A stretch of 64,000 nt of DNA from Limnobaculum eriocheiris (lineage in GTDB: Bacteria > Pseudomonadota > Gammaproteobacteria > Enterobacterales > Enterobacteriaceae): the NCBI RefSeq assembly GCF_021010575.1, contig NZ_JAJNAG010000002.1:162650-226649 (forward strand), in the 5' to 3' direction. A model generated the notes under the pieces. The model was not told the DNA's origin. It did no database searches and was given only the letters and a program-made list of their open reading frames with translations. Position numbers and translations under genes: made by a program. Below, piece after piece: positions 48,666-59,589 of this stretch. Within the stretch, counting starts at the first letter, position 1; each line of letters starts with the position of its first letter.

Positions 48666-49268
48666 ATGAAAGCAGAAGAGCTATACACAAAAGACAATAA
48701 GCCTACTGGTATTTATTTTTGTTCTGGATGCCGAAAAATTTACTCAATTAAAGGACTGGCAGAAAACTGTTGTTTATGTCGGCAATGCAACAATCAAATT
48801 ATTGATCCTCAATACGATTTTCAATCCGTTTGTAGTAATTGCCGATCAGTAAACAGTGAACGAAATAAAAAAGACAAGCTGCGCAACGCCGAGCGAGTCA
48901 CCAAACCAACGACTGATTTTATCTACTCCGAAGATTTTAGCCGTAATGAAGGCTATATGACGGTTGATGAATTGGAGGAAGAAGCTGCACAAGATGATGT
49001 AGAGCTTCCTTGTTATGTCTATGACTGTGATTCACAGAATTGGGGCGGTATTGATATTGGGGACTGCTTAGAAAATGAATTTCAGGACTGGTTTGAAGAT
49101 GCTCAGGACCACATCACCGATTATGACGGGCTATACGCATTTATAACAGAGTGGAATAAAAAACAAACTGTTACCCAGTATATGGTCAATTACAACCGTA
49201 TTTATGTCATTGATGAGGATCGATTCAATCAACTGATATCTGAAGAACAGGTGGTTAGCCATGAGTAA
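48666..49268 (+). CDS. zinc-ribbon protein
   Basis: The 200-residue protein has several cysteine pairs near the start (CSGCRK, CCLCRQC, CSNC) indicating two zinc ribbons, then an acidic C-terminal half (ELEEEAAQDD; DIGDCLENEFQDWFED). It is common in early regions of enteric phages; function unknown. Confidence 0.65.
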   Translation: MKAEELYTKDNKPTGIYFCSGCRKIYSIKGLAENCCLCRQCNNQIIDPQYDFQSVCSNCRSVNSERNKKDKLRNAERVTKPTTDFIYSEDFSRNEGYMTVDELEEEAAQDDVELPCYVYDCDSQNWGGIDIGDCLENEFQDWFEDAQDHITDYDGLYAFITEWNKKQTVTQYMVNYNRIYVIDEDRFNQLISEEQVVSHE

Positions 49269-50217
49269 TGATATCAACGCAATTGTGCAGGAAATGAAAA
49301 CAGCCGCGATATTGGAGCAGGAATATAGAAATAGCGGCGGCTTTATGACTGACGGGTGGAATGATGTTGCAAGCATCAGAAATATCATTCTTATTATCGA
49401 TGCTCTGGAAGCAGAACAGAAGCGGAATGAATACTTAGAAAGCTGGAGAAATGAAGCGGAGGAAACCCTTGTTCGTTTAGCTGCCTTCCTGCAAGTCATA
49501 GGAATTCCACACGCAGTTAACTGGCGTGATTGGATTGATAACGCTGAAAAAAAGGTGATGCATGACCAGAGAAAGATTGCTGAGCTGGAATCCACGCCTG
49601 TACCGGTAGTGCTGGATGAGATGAAATACCCTCGCCGCCCGCTTCCAAGAACCTATCAAATTGGTGTCGATGTTGGACGAGTTGACGGCTGGAACGCTTA
49701 CCGCGCTGCAATTCTATCCACATCACCAGCACAGCCTGATAGTTCAATTGGTAATGGTCAGTTATTGCAACGCTTGGAAAAGCAACAAGCTGAATCGAAC
49801 GGTTTTCCGCACCTTGCAGCAATACCAGAAACCCTCCCCTGCAATGTTCTTCTCGAACCGGGATTTAGGCTGCGTAAAGGCGTTACGACAAGCACTTTAA
49901 TTACGGCGTTAAACCGCCGCGCTGAATATGAACGGGAGACTGAAAATGCTACCCCTAAAGAAACAGAACGAATGAAGCAATCGCTTGATTCGTTAATGAC
50001 CAGCGCCGGATTTCAGAAAGTCAAACGGTCGGTATATGACCCTGAGAAGTGGAAGCTGGTACCGATTAAATCTACTCCGGAGATGATTCAGGCCGCCAGG
50101 GTTTCAGCCAATGATCTTAGTGTTGAAGTTATCGACGGCGCAGAGATTACATATGTTCACCACGAAGATATCTATGACGTGATGGTGGCTGCATCGCCGG
50201 TACCGGAGGGGCAATAA
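49261..50217 (+). CDS. hypothetical phage early protein (Ead/Ea22-like layout)
   Basis: The 318-residue protein includes a helical N-terminal half and LPRTYQIGVDVGRVDGWNAY, a phrase recurrent in Ead-type phage proteins. It is likely a fusion of variable modules. It overlaps the upstream gene by eight bases and the downstream gene by one. Confidence 0.55.
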   Translation: MSNDINAIVQEMKTAAILEQEYRNSGGFMTDGWNDVASIRNIILIIDALEAEQKRNEYLESWRNEAEETLVRLAAFLQVIGIPHAVNWRDWIDNAEKKVMHDQRKIAELESTPVPVVLDEMKYPRRPLPRTYQIGVDVGRVDGWNAYRAAILSTSPAQPDSSIGNGQLLQRLEKQQAESNGFPHLAAIPETLPCNVLLEPGFRLRKGVTTSTLITALNRRAEYERETENATPKETERMKQSLDSLMTSAGFQKVKRSVYDPEKWKLVPIKSTPEMIQAARVSANDLSVEVIDGAEITYVHHEDIYDVMVAASPVPEGQ

Positions 50218-50411
50218 TGGCCAATCAGGATGTTATTACTTTCGGTACCAAAGAGGGTGATAAATGTTTTCGTGATGGATGCCAGGGCGTTATTCGACTG
50301 GAGCATACTCATGATGACGGGTGTACTTGCTTTCGAGTTGCTCCTTGCTCGTATTGTGTCAACTCATTTTATCAGTGCCCGATATGTGGATGGAGTGATG
50401 AGGATGAGTAA
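50217..50411 (+). CDS. small zinc-ribbon protein
   Basis: The 64-residue protein holds three cysteine clusters (FRDGCQG, CSYCV, CPICG), consistent with zinc binding. Its start overlaps the previous stop as TAATG. Confidence 0.65.
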   Translation: MANQDVITFGTKEGDKCFRDGCQGVIRLEHTHDDGCTCFRVAPCSYCVNSFYQCPICGWSDEDE

Positions 50412-50613
50412 GAACGATAGAAAGTTATCAAACGCTTTGAGTTCAGTGGCCAAAATGGTTGAGGATTGGGAATCTAAAGGTGAAAGCCGTGAAGTAATAA
50501 TGGATGCGATGATGTTTGCCTGCGCTGTTCATCTTGATAATTCCAAGAAGGATAGTCTGACACTTCATTTTACTGACCGGACCGTTTCGCTTTTTATTAG
50601 TAAGGTTCATTAA
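50404..50613 (+). CDS. hypothetical protein (69 aa)
   Basis: The ATG at 50404 has GGAG eight bases upstream; a longer frame from 50230 mostly overlaps the previous gene. The protein is helical then beta (VAKMVEDWESKGESREVIMD). Unrecognised. Confidence 0.55.
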   Translation: MSKNDRKLSNALSSVAKMVEDWESKGESREVIMDAMMFACAVHLDNSKKDSLTLHFTDRTVSLFISKVH

Positions 50614-50621
50614 TGCCATAA

Positions 50622-50644
50622 GCGGCAGGGATGCCGCATTTTTT
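50622..50644 (+). terminator. rho-independent terminator before Q
   Basis: GCGGCA-GGGA-TGCCGC is followed by ATTTTTT. It sits in the short gap before the Q-like gene and may set Q levels. Confidence 0.7.
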
Positions 50645-50657
50645 AACTGGTGGATAT

Positions 50658-51290
50658 ATGAGATTAAAGTACGCCCTCACAGTTTGCGACCCGAAGTCTT
50701 CACAGATAGTGGCTTATCAGTCCAGAACGACCGGCAATAGCCATCTTACCCGGGAAGATATTTGCACCGCTCTTGGTATGACTCAGGCACGTCAGCGGGT
50801 TGGATTGTGTCTGCTTTATGCGAAGTTCACGAAAGACCATTCATCTGGCCAAATGGCGCTGGAAGAAATCATCAAATTCGCCAGGTCGCAATCAGGGTTG
50901 TATGTCGGAAATCTTACAGGGCGAAAAGGTGTATCAATATTGATACTTATGTCTAAACTGGTACTTGAGGAGTTTTGTCGGACTGCAGATACGCCGAACG
51001 CCAAATGCAGGTGTGGCGGCGGTGGCCAAGTCTGCGACAGGGAGCAAACCGAAGTTACCGGGAAATTGGTAATGATAAAGTGTAAGCGATGCCGTGGCAC
51101 AGGCTTAAAGCCAGTACCCAAAAGCCGCGCCCGAATGTCGATTGCAAAGCTTATGCCGAGCCTATCTCAATCAACATGGTCGCGAAAATGGCAGCCGTTC
51201 TATGACCTGTTGTTGTCGTGGTGCTATCAGGAGTCTATGGAGGCCGAGATTGAGTACAGTCAGATAACAGAAGTATCCCGTTCAGAGTGA
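50658..51290 (+). CDS. Q-type antitermination protein
   Basis: The 210-residue protein has a middle zinc-finger-like CRCGGGGQVC...CKRCRGTG and an N-terminal helical domain, the layout of phage Q antiterminators. It would let polymerase ignore terminators in the late operon, which is on the opposite strand and starts about 7.6 kb away. ATG 50658 follows GGTGGA closely; the longer frame is less likely. Confidence 0.75.
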   Translation: MRLKYALTVCDPKSSQIVAYQSRTTGNSHLTREDICTALGMTQARQRVGLCLLYAKFTKDHSSGQMALEEIIKFARSQSGLYVGNLTGRKGVSILILMSKLVLEEFCRTADTPNAKCRCGGGGQVCDREQTEVTGKLVMIKCKRCRGTGLKPVPKSRARMSIAKLMPSLSQSTWSRKWQPFYDLLLSWCYQESMEAEIEYSQITEVSRSE

Positions 51291-51324
51291 GTGAGTTCCT
51301 CTAATTGTATAAAAGGATTCACTT

Positions 51325-51603
51325 ATGAATAGTAATGTTGTCGATTTTTGCTTAAAAAAAGAGAAGTCCGTTCAATTAGTTAAGAAGGAGTTTGTCGTAA
51401 CTCGGGTGGTACTTGAGATATGTGATGGAGAGGTAATATCCAGTACGCAGATAGAGAAAGATGTTTTTATTGGTACTGGGGAAGACCTCATTAAGTACGT
51501 TACCGATAGGGAGAGAGTCGACAATAGTTTAGTCATGCGCATCTTCCGTAACTGTATGAGTCGTCTGGATGATGATGGTGAGTTTGATCACTTGAGATGG
51601 TAA
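51325..51603 (+). CDS. hypothetical protein
   Basis: The 92-residue protein is unrecognised, with a basic N-terminus (CLKKEKSVQLVKKEFVV) and an AAGGA ribosome site. It is the last gene before a terminator that closes the first early operon. Confidence 0.6.
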   Translation: MNSNVVDFCLKKEKSVQLVKKEFVVTRVVLEICDGEVISSTQIEKDVFIGTGEDLIKYVTDRERVDNSLVMRIFRNCMSRLDDDGEFDHLRW

Positions 51604-51616
51604 CAAGCATTTTTTG

Positions 51617-51639
51617 ACCGGCCTTGTGCCGGTTTTTTT
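51617..51639 (+). terminator. rho-independent terminator ending the first early operon
   Basis: ACCGGC-CTTGT-GCCGGT with a T7 tail. The second repressor-type promoter begins only 12 bases later, so the two units are insulated. Confidence 0.85.
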
Positions 51640-51650
51640 ACACAAAAATA

Positions 51651-51690
51651 TAAACATTAAGTTTACTTAATGAGTAACATGTAGTTTAAT
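51651..51690 (+). promoter_or_regulatory. second repressor-operator and early promoter
   Basis: TAAACATTAAGTTTA (51651-51665) fits the TAAAC-N5-GTTTA operator of the immunity region. It overlaps the -35 TTTACT (51662-51667) of a promoter with -10 TTTAAT (51685-51690), spacer 17. Hexamers and spacing are identical to the promoter at 43726-43754. It should drive 51727 onward and be silenced by the prophage repressor. Confidence 0.7.
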
Positions 51691-51726
51691 ATACATATCA
51701 GGAAAACAAATTTTGGAGTAACGAAA

Positions 51727-51933
51727 ATGGCAAATCGGGACGGTCTGGCAGTCATAGCGGCAAATCTGCAGTACGAAGGTTTATGCAACATTCTGCGTGC
51801 TGTTTTTTTTGATGCAACAGAAGAGGCGGGTGAAGTATCTCAGCGTATCTGCGACATCATCGAGGCGCGTTTCGGAACGCCAAAATTGAACCTGATTCTG
51901 GATGAAATCTATTCTCATCCGGCACTGAAATAA
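51727..51933 (+). CDS. hypothetical protein
   Basis: The 68-residue protein is unrecognised and helical (ATEEAGEVSQRICDIIEARFG). It is the first gene after the second operator-controlled promoter. Confidence 0.6.
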   Translation: MANRDGLAVIAANLQYEGLCNILRAVFFDATEEAGEVSQRICDIIEARFGTPKLNLILDEIYSHPALK

Positions 51934-51944
51934 GGAGTTGCATT

Positions 51945-52490
51945 ATGAGCTTTGAAATTGTCCGGATTGGTAGTGAAGCCGTTATGAATACCGCGCCTGA
52001 GTGCGTTTTCAACCGAAACGATATTCAGGTTCGTGGCTCCCTCATCCCCTTAACTCGCAGCGAAGCCCAAAGGGTTTGGTTCGTTTCCAGCATCCATGGT
52101 GATGAGTTTGGCCAGTTTGAAACAAAAGAGAAGGCTATCGACAGGGCTTTGATAGTCGAGAAAGTGGCTCTCAGTTTTCCAACTGGTTTAACACTGCAGC
52201 AAGCGCTGAAGCAACTGGATGAGTTCACCGCCGAAGAACTGATGAGTATCGTTGCTGACATGGATCGTCTTCATATCACCCGGGAAGTGTGGGAACTGAT
52301 AGATGACCGCTGGCAATTCGCTGCAATGGATAGTGATGGTGCAGTGGTTTTTTATGAAGAAGAACCTTTCTTACTGGGTGATGGCTGGCTCAATCAGGAT
52401 GGTTCGACCTATTCACAGTGTCCCTTGAAACTGAATTTGCATAATGTTCAGTGGGACAAATCTTTAACTAAGCGTCCAGAAATGGAATAA
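51945..52490 (+). CDS. hypothetical protein
   Basis: The 181-residue protein is unrecognised. It has a beta-rich N-terminal half and a helical part (LTLQQALKQLDEFTAEELMS). It is spaced 11 bases from both neighbours and is part of the same unit. Confidence 0.6.
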   Translation: MSFEIVRIGSEAVMNTAPECVFNRNDIQVRGSLIPLTRSEAQRVWFVSSIHGDEFGQFETKEKAIDRALIVEKVALSFPTGLTLQQALKQLDEFTAEELMSIVADMDRLHITREVWELIDDRWQFAAMDSDGAVVFYEEEPFLLGDGWLNQDGSTYSQCPLKLNLHNVQWDKSLTKRPEME

Positions 52491-52500
52491 GGAAAGTGCT

Positions 52501-52920
52501 ATGGCTACACGCTCACGTATTAATGTAAAAGTCGGCAATAAATACCATTCTGTATATTGTCATTATGATGGTTATCCGGAGCACGTTGGTCGTATTCTGT
52601 TCGACCATTATAACACTCAGGGTAAAGCCGAAGGGCTAGTTAGTTACGGTGATATCTCATGCTTATATGAGCGATTTGACAAGCCGGAAGGTCATTCGTT
52701 TGAGTCTCCAGTTGAGGGTTGCACGATCTATTATGGCCGGGATCGTGGAGAGTCCAATATAGGGTTCAAGGTTACTGATGAACCAATTGTAAGTGATTTT
52801 TGTGGTGAGGATTATTTTTACATATGGGATGGGAATCAGTGGTCTTTCCGTGTTTATCGTGGAGATGAGAGCGTGAGCTTGATTGATTATTTCCGTAAAT
52901 CGAAAGTCAGTATCGATTAA
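52501..52920 (+). CDS. conserved phage protein of unknown function
   Basis: The 139-residue protein contains VYCHYDGYPEHVGRIL and a DYFYIWDGNQWSFRVY segment, patterns I recall from conserved uncharacterised phage and bacterial proteins. No function can be given. Confidence 0.65.
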   Translation: MATRSRINVKVGNKYHSVYCHYDGYPEHVGRILFDHYNTQGKAEGLVSYGDISCLYERFDKPEGHSFESPVEGCTIYYGRDRGESNIGFKVTDEPIVSDFCGEDYFYIWDGNQWSFRVYRGDESVSLIDYFRKSKVSID

Positions 52921-53006
52921 ATATATTTAAACAACACTTTTGATTTTATTTGCCAGTAATGGGCAGGGCTTCGCTTTGCCCGAAATCAACCAATAAGGAA
53001 TTAGTT

Positions 53007-53873
53007 ATGAGTCATTTTACTGTGTTAGTTGTTGGCCAAAACCCTGAGCAGCAGTTAGCTCCATACCATGAATTCGAGTGTACTGGTATCAATGACCAGT
53101 ATGTTCAGGACATTGATGTTACTGATGAGTATCGGCTTGATTATGAGCGTCAAGAAGACCGCTCCGAAACCTTTCTTGAATTTGCAAAGAACAATAATGA
53201 TTACTCAGTTGTTGAGTTTGGCCAGGCTCCGGATATTGACGATGCACACAAGTACGGTTGGATTCAATTGGATGAGGATGGGGAGGTCGCGAAAGTGGTT
53301 CGGCGCACTAACCCGAACGCCAAATGGGATTGGTTTGTTCTTGGTGGCCGCTGGCGTGATTTCTTTAAGTTGAAGAATGGCGGATTTGCTGACAGCGCCA
53401 TGAAGATTGATATCGATTTTGATGGCATGACATCTCAGGCTGCAGAAGATGCAAAAACTGAGTATCAGGCATTTGCTGATGCTATTGCTGGTATGGAGTT
53501 TCCGAAAACTTGGCCAGAGATGATGTTAGGAAATACCGGAAGTATTGACGAACTACGCAAAGCTTATGCTTCTCAGCCAGCTGTTGAAGCAGTGAGACAG
53601 GCCGTAAGGGATAAGAAACTTCCTTTTACGTTTCAGTGCAGTTTTGACTATTACGGTCGAAATATTGACGAGTATGTCAAGAAATGCCAAGCCCAATGCT
53701 TAACGACTTATGCCGTCACCATGGATGGTCAGTGGTATGCCCGTGGAGAAATGGGGTGGTTTGGTCTATCGAGCAATGAGATGACTGAAACTGAATGGAA
53801 TCAGAAGGTCGCAGAGATGATTGCTGCACTGCCAGATGACACCGTTTTATCTGTTTACGACTGCCACATCTAA
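53007..53873 (+). CDS. hypothetical protein
   Basis: The 288-residue protein starts at ATG 53007 with AAGGA upstream; the longer frame from 52950 lacks a good site. It begins SHFTVLVVGQNPEQQLAPYH and has many aromatic residues (NAKWDWFVLGGRWRDFF). Unrecognised but clearly a coding gene by composition. Confidence 0.7.
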   Translation: MSHFTVLVVGQNPEQQLAPYHEFECTGINDQYVQDIDVTDEYRLDYERQEDRSETFLEFAKNNNDYSVVEFGQAPDIDDAHKYGWIQLDEDGEVAKVVRRTNPNAKWDWFVLGGRWRDFFKLKNGGFADSAMKIDIDFDGMTSQAAEDAKTEYQAFADAIAGMEFPKTWPEMMLGNTGSIDELRKAYASQPAVEAVRQAVRDKKLPFTFQCSFDYYGRNIDEYVKKCQAQCLTTYAVTMDGQWYARGEMGWFGLSSNEMTETEWNQKVAEMIAALPDDTVLSVYDCHI

Positions 53874-53889
53874 GGTCAGGGAGATGAAC

Positions 53890-54639
53890 ATGAAAAGCCA
53901 AGAAGAAATCAGAGCAGAGTTTATCGAACTGGTGAAAGGTAAAACCATTCCTTATGTCACCTGCTTTATTAAGGATGATGGTTCGATTGATATCCATGGC
54001 GATCTTAATCTTGGATGCACCAAGATAACTTTGTTACCCGACAACCTGAGGGTATACGGTTCTTTGTTTTTATCAGAAAGCTTGGTTGAGGTGTTGCCCA
54101 ATAATCTCAGCATCGCCGGGTCTTTATATATGCCTCGTACCAAAATCGAAGAAATACCCGAAGGCACCAAGATTGGTAATTCATTACATGCGTTTGAAAG
54201 TCATTTGAAGAAGTTACCCAACGACTTAATTATTCGTGGTTGTGCCAATTTTGAAGGGTGTCCTTTAGACCAAATCCCTACGGGTTTATGTGTGCATGGT
54301 TATCTTGATATTTTAGGCACTCGCGTCACTCGATTGAGTAATGATCTTGTTGTTAAACAAAGCCTCTTTCTCTCGGCTTGCGATATTGAAAACGTGGTTT
54401 TTCAAGATGAATGCGGTGAACACAAGAGAACAATTTTCGCTGCTTATGTTAACGGTAGCGTGAATATTGCTGCAGGTTGTTTTTTGGGTGATTTAGAAAC
54501 ATTCATTGATCTGGTTAGACATAAGTATGGACGAGGCGAAGAGGCTGGAAAGTATATCGCTCAGGGCAAGTTTTGTATGGATGAACTGTATAAGAAGTTA
54601 GAAGAGGAGCGTAAAAAAGCCAGCTCGGGGCTGGCTTGA
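53890..54639 (+). CDS. leucine-rich-repeat protein with 20-residue repeats
   Basis: The 249-residue protein has six consecutive 20-residue repeats, such as LPDNLRVYGSLFLSESLVEV and LPNNLSIAGSLYMPRTKIEE. This repeat length and LP-x-x-L start are like the YopM/IpaH type. The ATG at 53890 follows GGGAG by six bases. No E3 ligase domain follows, so an effector role is not implied. It may mediate protein binding. Confidence 0.72.
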   Translation: MKSQEEIRAEFIELVKGKTIPYVTCFIKDDGSIDIHGDLNLGCTKITLLPDNLRVYGSLFLSESLVEVLPNNLSIAGSLYMPRTKIEEIPEGTKIGNSLHAFESHLKKLPNDLIIRGCANFEGCPLDQIPTGLCVHGYLDILGTRVTRLSNDLVVKQSLFLSACDIENVVFQDECGEHKRTIFAAYVNGSVNIAAGCFLGDLETFIDLVRHKYGRGEEAGKYIAQGKFCMDELYKKLEEERKKASSGLA

Positions 54640-54689
54640 TTACCCGGCTTAACATCCCGGGGATGTCGTGGCGGGTACCACCCCGCCGC

Positions 54690-54728
54690 GAGGCATTACC
54701 AATGAGCTATCACTCATCAGTGCGGTGA
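54690..54728 (+). other. recurring start cassette with an eight-codon frame
   Basis: GAGGCATTACCAATGA (54690-54705) is identical in form to starts of other early genes, but the frame ATG AGC TAT CAC TCA TCA GTG CGG ends in TGA at 54728. It precedes the RecE-like gene by 40 bases. It may be a leader peptide or a decayed start. Confidence 0.4.
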
Positions 54729-54768
54729 GTATAGCAGCGACTATCAGTACAAAGAAAGGAGTTTCAAA

Positions 54769-57078
<2,310 letters not shown>

Positions 57079-57090
57079 GGAAACTGAACA

Positions 57091-58182
57091 ATGAAGAAAG
57101 AAATTATCGAGCACCAAGAGCAGCAGGTGAGCAACGTTTCATTGATGATGAATGTTGATGTGATGGACCGAGTTATTGCTGTTGCCGATTTCATGTCTAA
57201 CTCCACCGTGACGGTACCAGAACATTTGCGGGGCAAACCATCAGATTGTCTGGCGGTTGTCATGCAGGCGGCGCAGTGGGGAATGAATCCTTATGCGGTG
57301 GCTCAGAAAACGCATCTGGTTAACGGTACTTTGGGCTATGAAGCTCAGTTGGTTAACGCGGTTGTCACCAGTTCCAATGCAGTGAAAGGTCGTTTTCATT
57401 ATGAGTATGGCGGTGATTGGTCACGTTGCACCGGTACCAAAGAAGTGACTCGTGAAAAGATGGGCCGGAATGGTAGTTATAAAGTGCAAGAGCGTGTTCG
57501 TGCCTGGGATGATAAAGATGAACATGGTTTATTCATCCGGGTTGGTGCCATCTTACGAGGGGAATCAGAAATCACATGGGGTGAGCAGCTATACCTGTCT
57601 GGCGTAATTACCCGGAATTCTCCGTTGTGGGTTTCTAACCCGAAGCAGCAGATAGCCTATCTTGCTGTTAAATACTGGGCGCGCCTGTACTGTCCAGAAG
57701 TGATCCTTGGCGTCTATAGTCCTGAAGAATTTGAGAGTGAGGAGGTGAGAGCACCTAAGGATATCACCAGCCAGTCCGAAGTAAGCGATCGGGCAGATAT
57801 GGCCAAAAGTGATAAATCTGAAACGGAAAAATCAATTCTTGATGATGACCGTATCGCCAGTATTCGTGAGTCTATTGGATTAGCAACAACAACTAACGCT
57901 GCAGTCGATATCCGTAAGGAGATTGAAAGCCTGAAATCTTCAATGAGTATTGATGCTTACACCGAGTTGAAGAATAAAGCGGTTAAGCGTTACTACAGCA
58001 TTGAAGCAGCAGGTAAGGTGCAAGTTGCTATTAATAACCTGTCACCCGACTTGGCAGATGCTGCAGAAGAGTTTGCGCGAGTTGAAGAGCTACTGCGCCG
58101 CTCCGAGCGGAATATCACGCCAGACGATATGGAAAGCTTCCAAATCATGCTGGACGATATGCGTCCGGAATACATGAATTGA
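57091..58182 (+). CDS. recT: RecT single-strand annealing protein
   Basis: The 363-residue protein has clear RecT features: AAQWGMNPYAVAQKTHLVNG, EAQLVNAVV, then LYLSGVITRNSPLWVSNPKQ and YLAVKYWARLYCPEVILGVY. It anneals complementary strands generated by RecE. Residues 240-363 form an acidic tail with a coiled-coil-like region. The start is 12 bases after RecE. Confidence 0.92.
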   Translation: MKKEIIEHQEQQVSNVSLMMNVDVMDRVIAVADFMSNSTVTVPEHLRGKPSDCLAVVMQAAQWGMNPYAVAQKTHLVNGTLGYEAQLVNAVVTSSNAVKGRFHYEYGGDWSRCTGTKEVTREKMGRNGSYKVQERVRAWDDKDEHGLFIRVGAILRGESEITWGEQLYLSGVITRNSPLWVSNPKQQIAYLAVKYWARLYCPEVILGVYSPEEFESEEVRAPKDITSQSEVSDRADMAKSDKSETEKSILDDDRIASIRESIGLATTTNAAVDIRKEIESLKSSMSIDAYTELKNKAVKRYYSIEAAGKVQVAINNLSPDLADAAEEFARVEELLRRSERNITPDDMESFQIMLDDMRPEYMN

Positions 58183-58203
58183 TTTTTTAGAATCAGAAAC
58201 CAT

Positions 58204-58231
58204 CCGGCCAACTTCCTATAGTGTTGGCCGG
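58204..58231 (+). other. 9-bp perfect hairpin after recT
   Basis: CCGGCCAAC pairs perfectly with GTTGGCCGG (58223-58231) across a ten-base loop. There is no U-run, so it is not a standard terminator. It could stabilise the recT mRNA end or affect int expression. Confidence 0.5.
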
Positions 58232-58248
58232 TTATCGAGGCATAACCA

Positions 58249-58476
58249 ATGAAACAAGATCACGATATTTTGAAGAAGGATGACCTGATTGAGTTAACCG
58301 GATGCCATTACTCATCACAGCAATGCGAGTGGTTAACGAAAGCCGGTATCTGGTTCACGCCTCGGCGTGACGGCACTCCTTCAACAACTTGGTACCACGT
58401 GGCCAACCCGATCCCTCTCAGGGGAATAGTCAGTAAGCCCGTTTCTGACGAACCCAATTTTAACGCTATTCAGTGA
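58249..58476 (+). CDS. DUF4224 protein, possible excisionase
   Basis: The 75-residue protein matches DUF4224: LKKDDLIELTGCHYSSQQCEW then LTKAGIWFTPRRDG. These small winged-helix-type proteins commonly precede integrase genes. Function as recombination directionality factor is inferred. The start lies in a GAGGCATAACCAATGA cassette (58237-58252). Confidence 0.7.
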   Translation: MKQDHDILKKDDLIELTGCHYSSQQCEWLTKAGIWFTPRRDGTPSTTWYHVANPIPLRGIVSKPVSDEPNFNAIQ

Positions 58477-58485
58477 GTGTGAGCC

Positions 58486-59508
58486 ATGGCCGGAAAGCGC
58501 AAGAATCCCGCACATAATGATTTGCCAGTTAGAGTGTACCGCGGCAAGTCTAAGTATGAATTCCATCCCCCTGCTGGTGGTTCTATCTCGTTGTGCCCTC
58601 TGGATGCGACGGTACCAGAAATCTGGCTGGCGTATCACAAGCACAACGAGAAGAAGGAAGATGTACTGAGCGTGGCCAGCATGATGGATGGGTTCTTTGC
58701 GTCACAGGATTTTAGCGAACTGGCACAGGATACGAAAGACGATTACCGGAAGTATGCGAAACGCCTTAACAAGGTCTTTGGTAAAATGTCTGCTGATTCA
58801 GTCCTGCGTAGCCACATAAGGAAGTACCTTGATTTGCGCGGTGTTAGAAGCAAGGTTCAGGCTAACAGGGAGAAGTCATTTTTATCCCGGTCTTACCGTT
58901 GGGCAATTGATCTCGGCATGCTTGAGGTTAATCCATGTAAAGGCGTCCGCCAGTTCAAGGAGGCAATCAGGGAGCGGTATGTTACTGATGAAGAGTATCA
59001 GGCCGTTTACTCGGTAGCGCCAACCATCGTCAAAGTGGCTATGGAACTATCGTATCTATGCTGTGCCAGGCAGGGCGATATTCTGTCTCTGACGAAGGCA
59101 CAGTTAATGGAAGCAGGTATTTTCATTCGTCAGGGCAAGACCGGTAAGAAACAGATTAAGGCATGGAGCGATCGGCTGCGTTCGGCAATCGAATTGGCAT
59201 CAACGTTGCCGTTAGTAAATGACGTTATCAGCATGTACGTAATCCACCAGCGGAGAGGCCAACGGTATACCCGCGATGGATTTAATAGCAGTTGGGCGAC
59301 AGCCCGGGAAGTGGCAGCGATGACTTATCCGGAGCTGAGTTTTAATTTCACATTCCATGACCTGAAGGCGAAAGGTATATCTGACCTTGAAGGATCGTTG
59401 TCAGAGAAGCAGGCGATTTCAGGACACAAGACGCCGAGCCAAACCGCCAGGTATGACCGTAAGACGCAGGTTGTGCCGGTAGTCGGTGGGCAGCAGAGGA
59501 GAGGATAA
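58486..59508 (+). CDS. int: tyrosine integrase
   Basis: The 340-residue integrase has Arg195 (CCARQGD), a candidate Lys222 region (QGKTGKK), His291, His314 (SGHKT) and Tyr323 (ARYDRK). The residue that is normally Arg in HxxR is lysine (HDLK, Lys294), a variant I know from related phage integrases. It would catalyse integration into tRNA-Leu. It lies 1.7 kb from attR and 10 bases after the DUF4224 gene. Confidence 0.92.
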   Translation: MAGKRKNPAHNDLPVRVYRGKSKYEFHPPAGGSISLCPLDATVPEIWLAYHKHNEKKEDVLSVASMMDGFFASQDFSELAQDTKDDYRKYAKRLNKVFGKMSADSVLRSHIRKYLDLRGVRSKVQANREKSFLSRSYRWAIDLGMLEVNPCKGVRQFKEAIRERYVTDEEYQAVYSVAPTIVKVAMELSYLCCARQGDILSLTKAQLMEAGIFIRQGKTGKKQIKAWSDRLRSAIELASTLPLVNDVISMYVIHQRRGQRYTRDGFNSSWATAREVAAMTYPELSFNFTFHDLKAKGISDLEGSLSEKQAISGHKTPSQTARYDRKTQVVPVVGGQQRRG

Positions 59509-59589
59509 GTAAGTGGTCTGCAAACAAACCAAAAGTGTACAAAAAGACTGATTTTTCATATAATTATAGTGTTCTGATTAATCTCGGAA

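Noticed and set aside
54613-54636. Leftward terminator-like hairpin AGCCAGC/GCTGGCT with T6 at the end of the LRR gene
   Set aside because: It has no leftward gene to serve and overlaps coding sequence; probably incidental.
53890-54639. Secreted type III effector of the IpaH class
   Set aside because: Only the repeat type is similar; there is no catalytic domain, and it is embedded in a phage operon.
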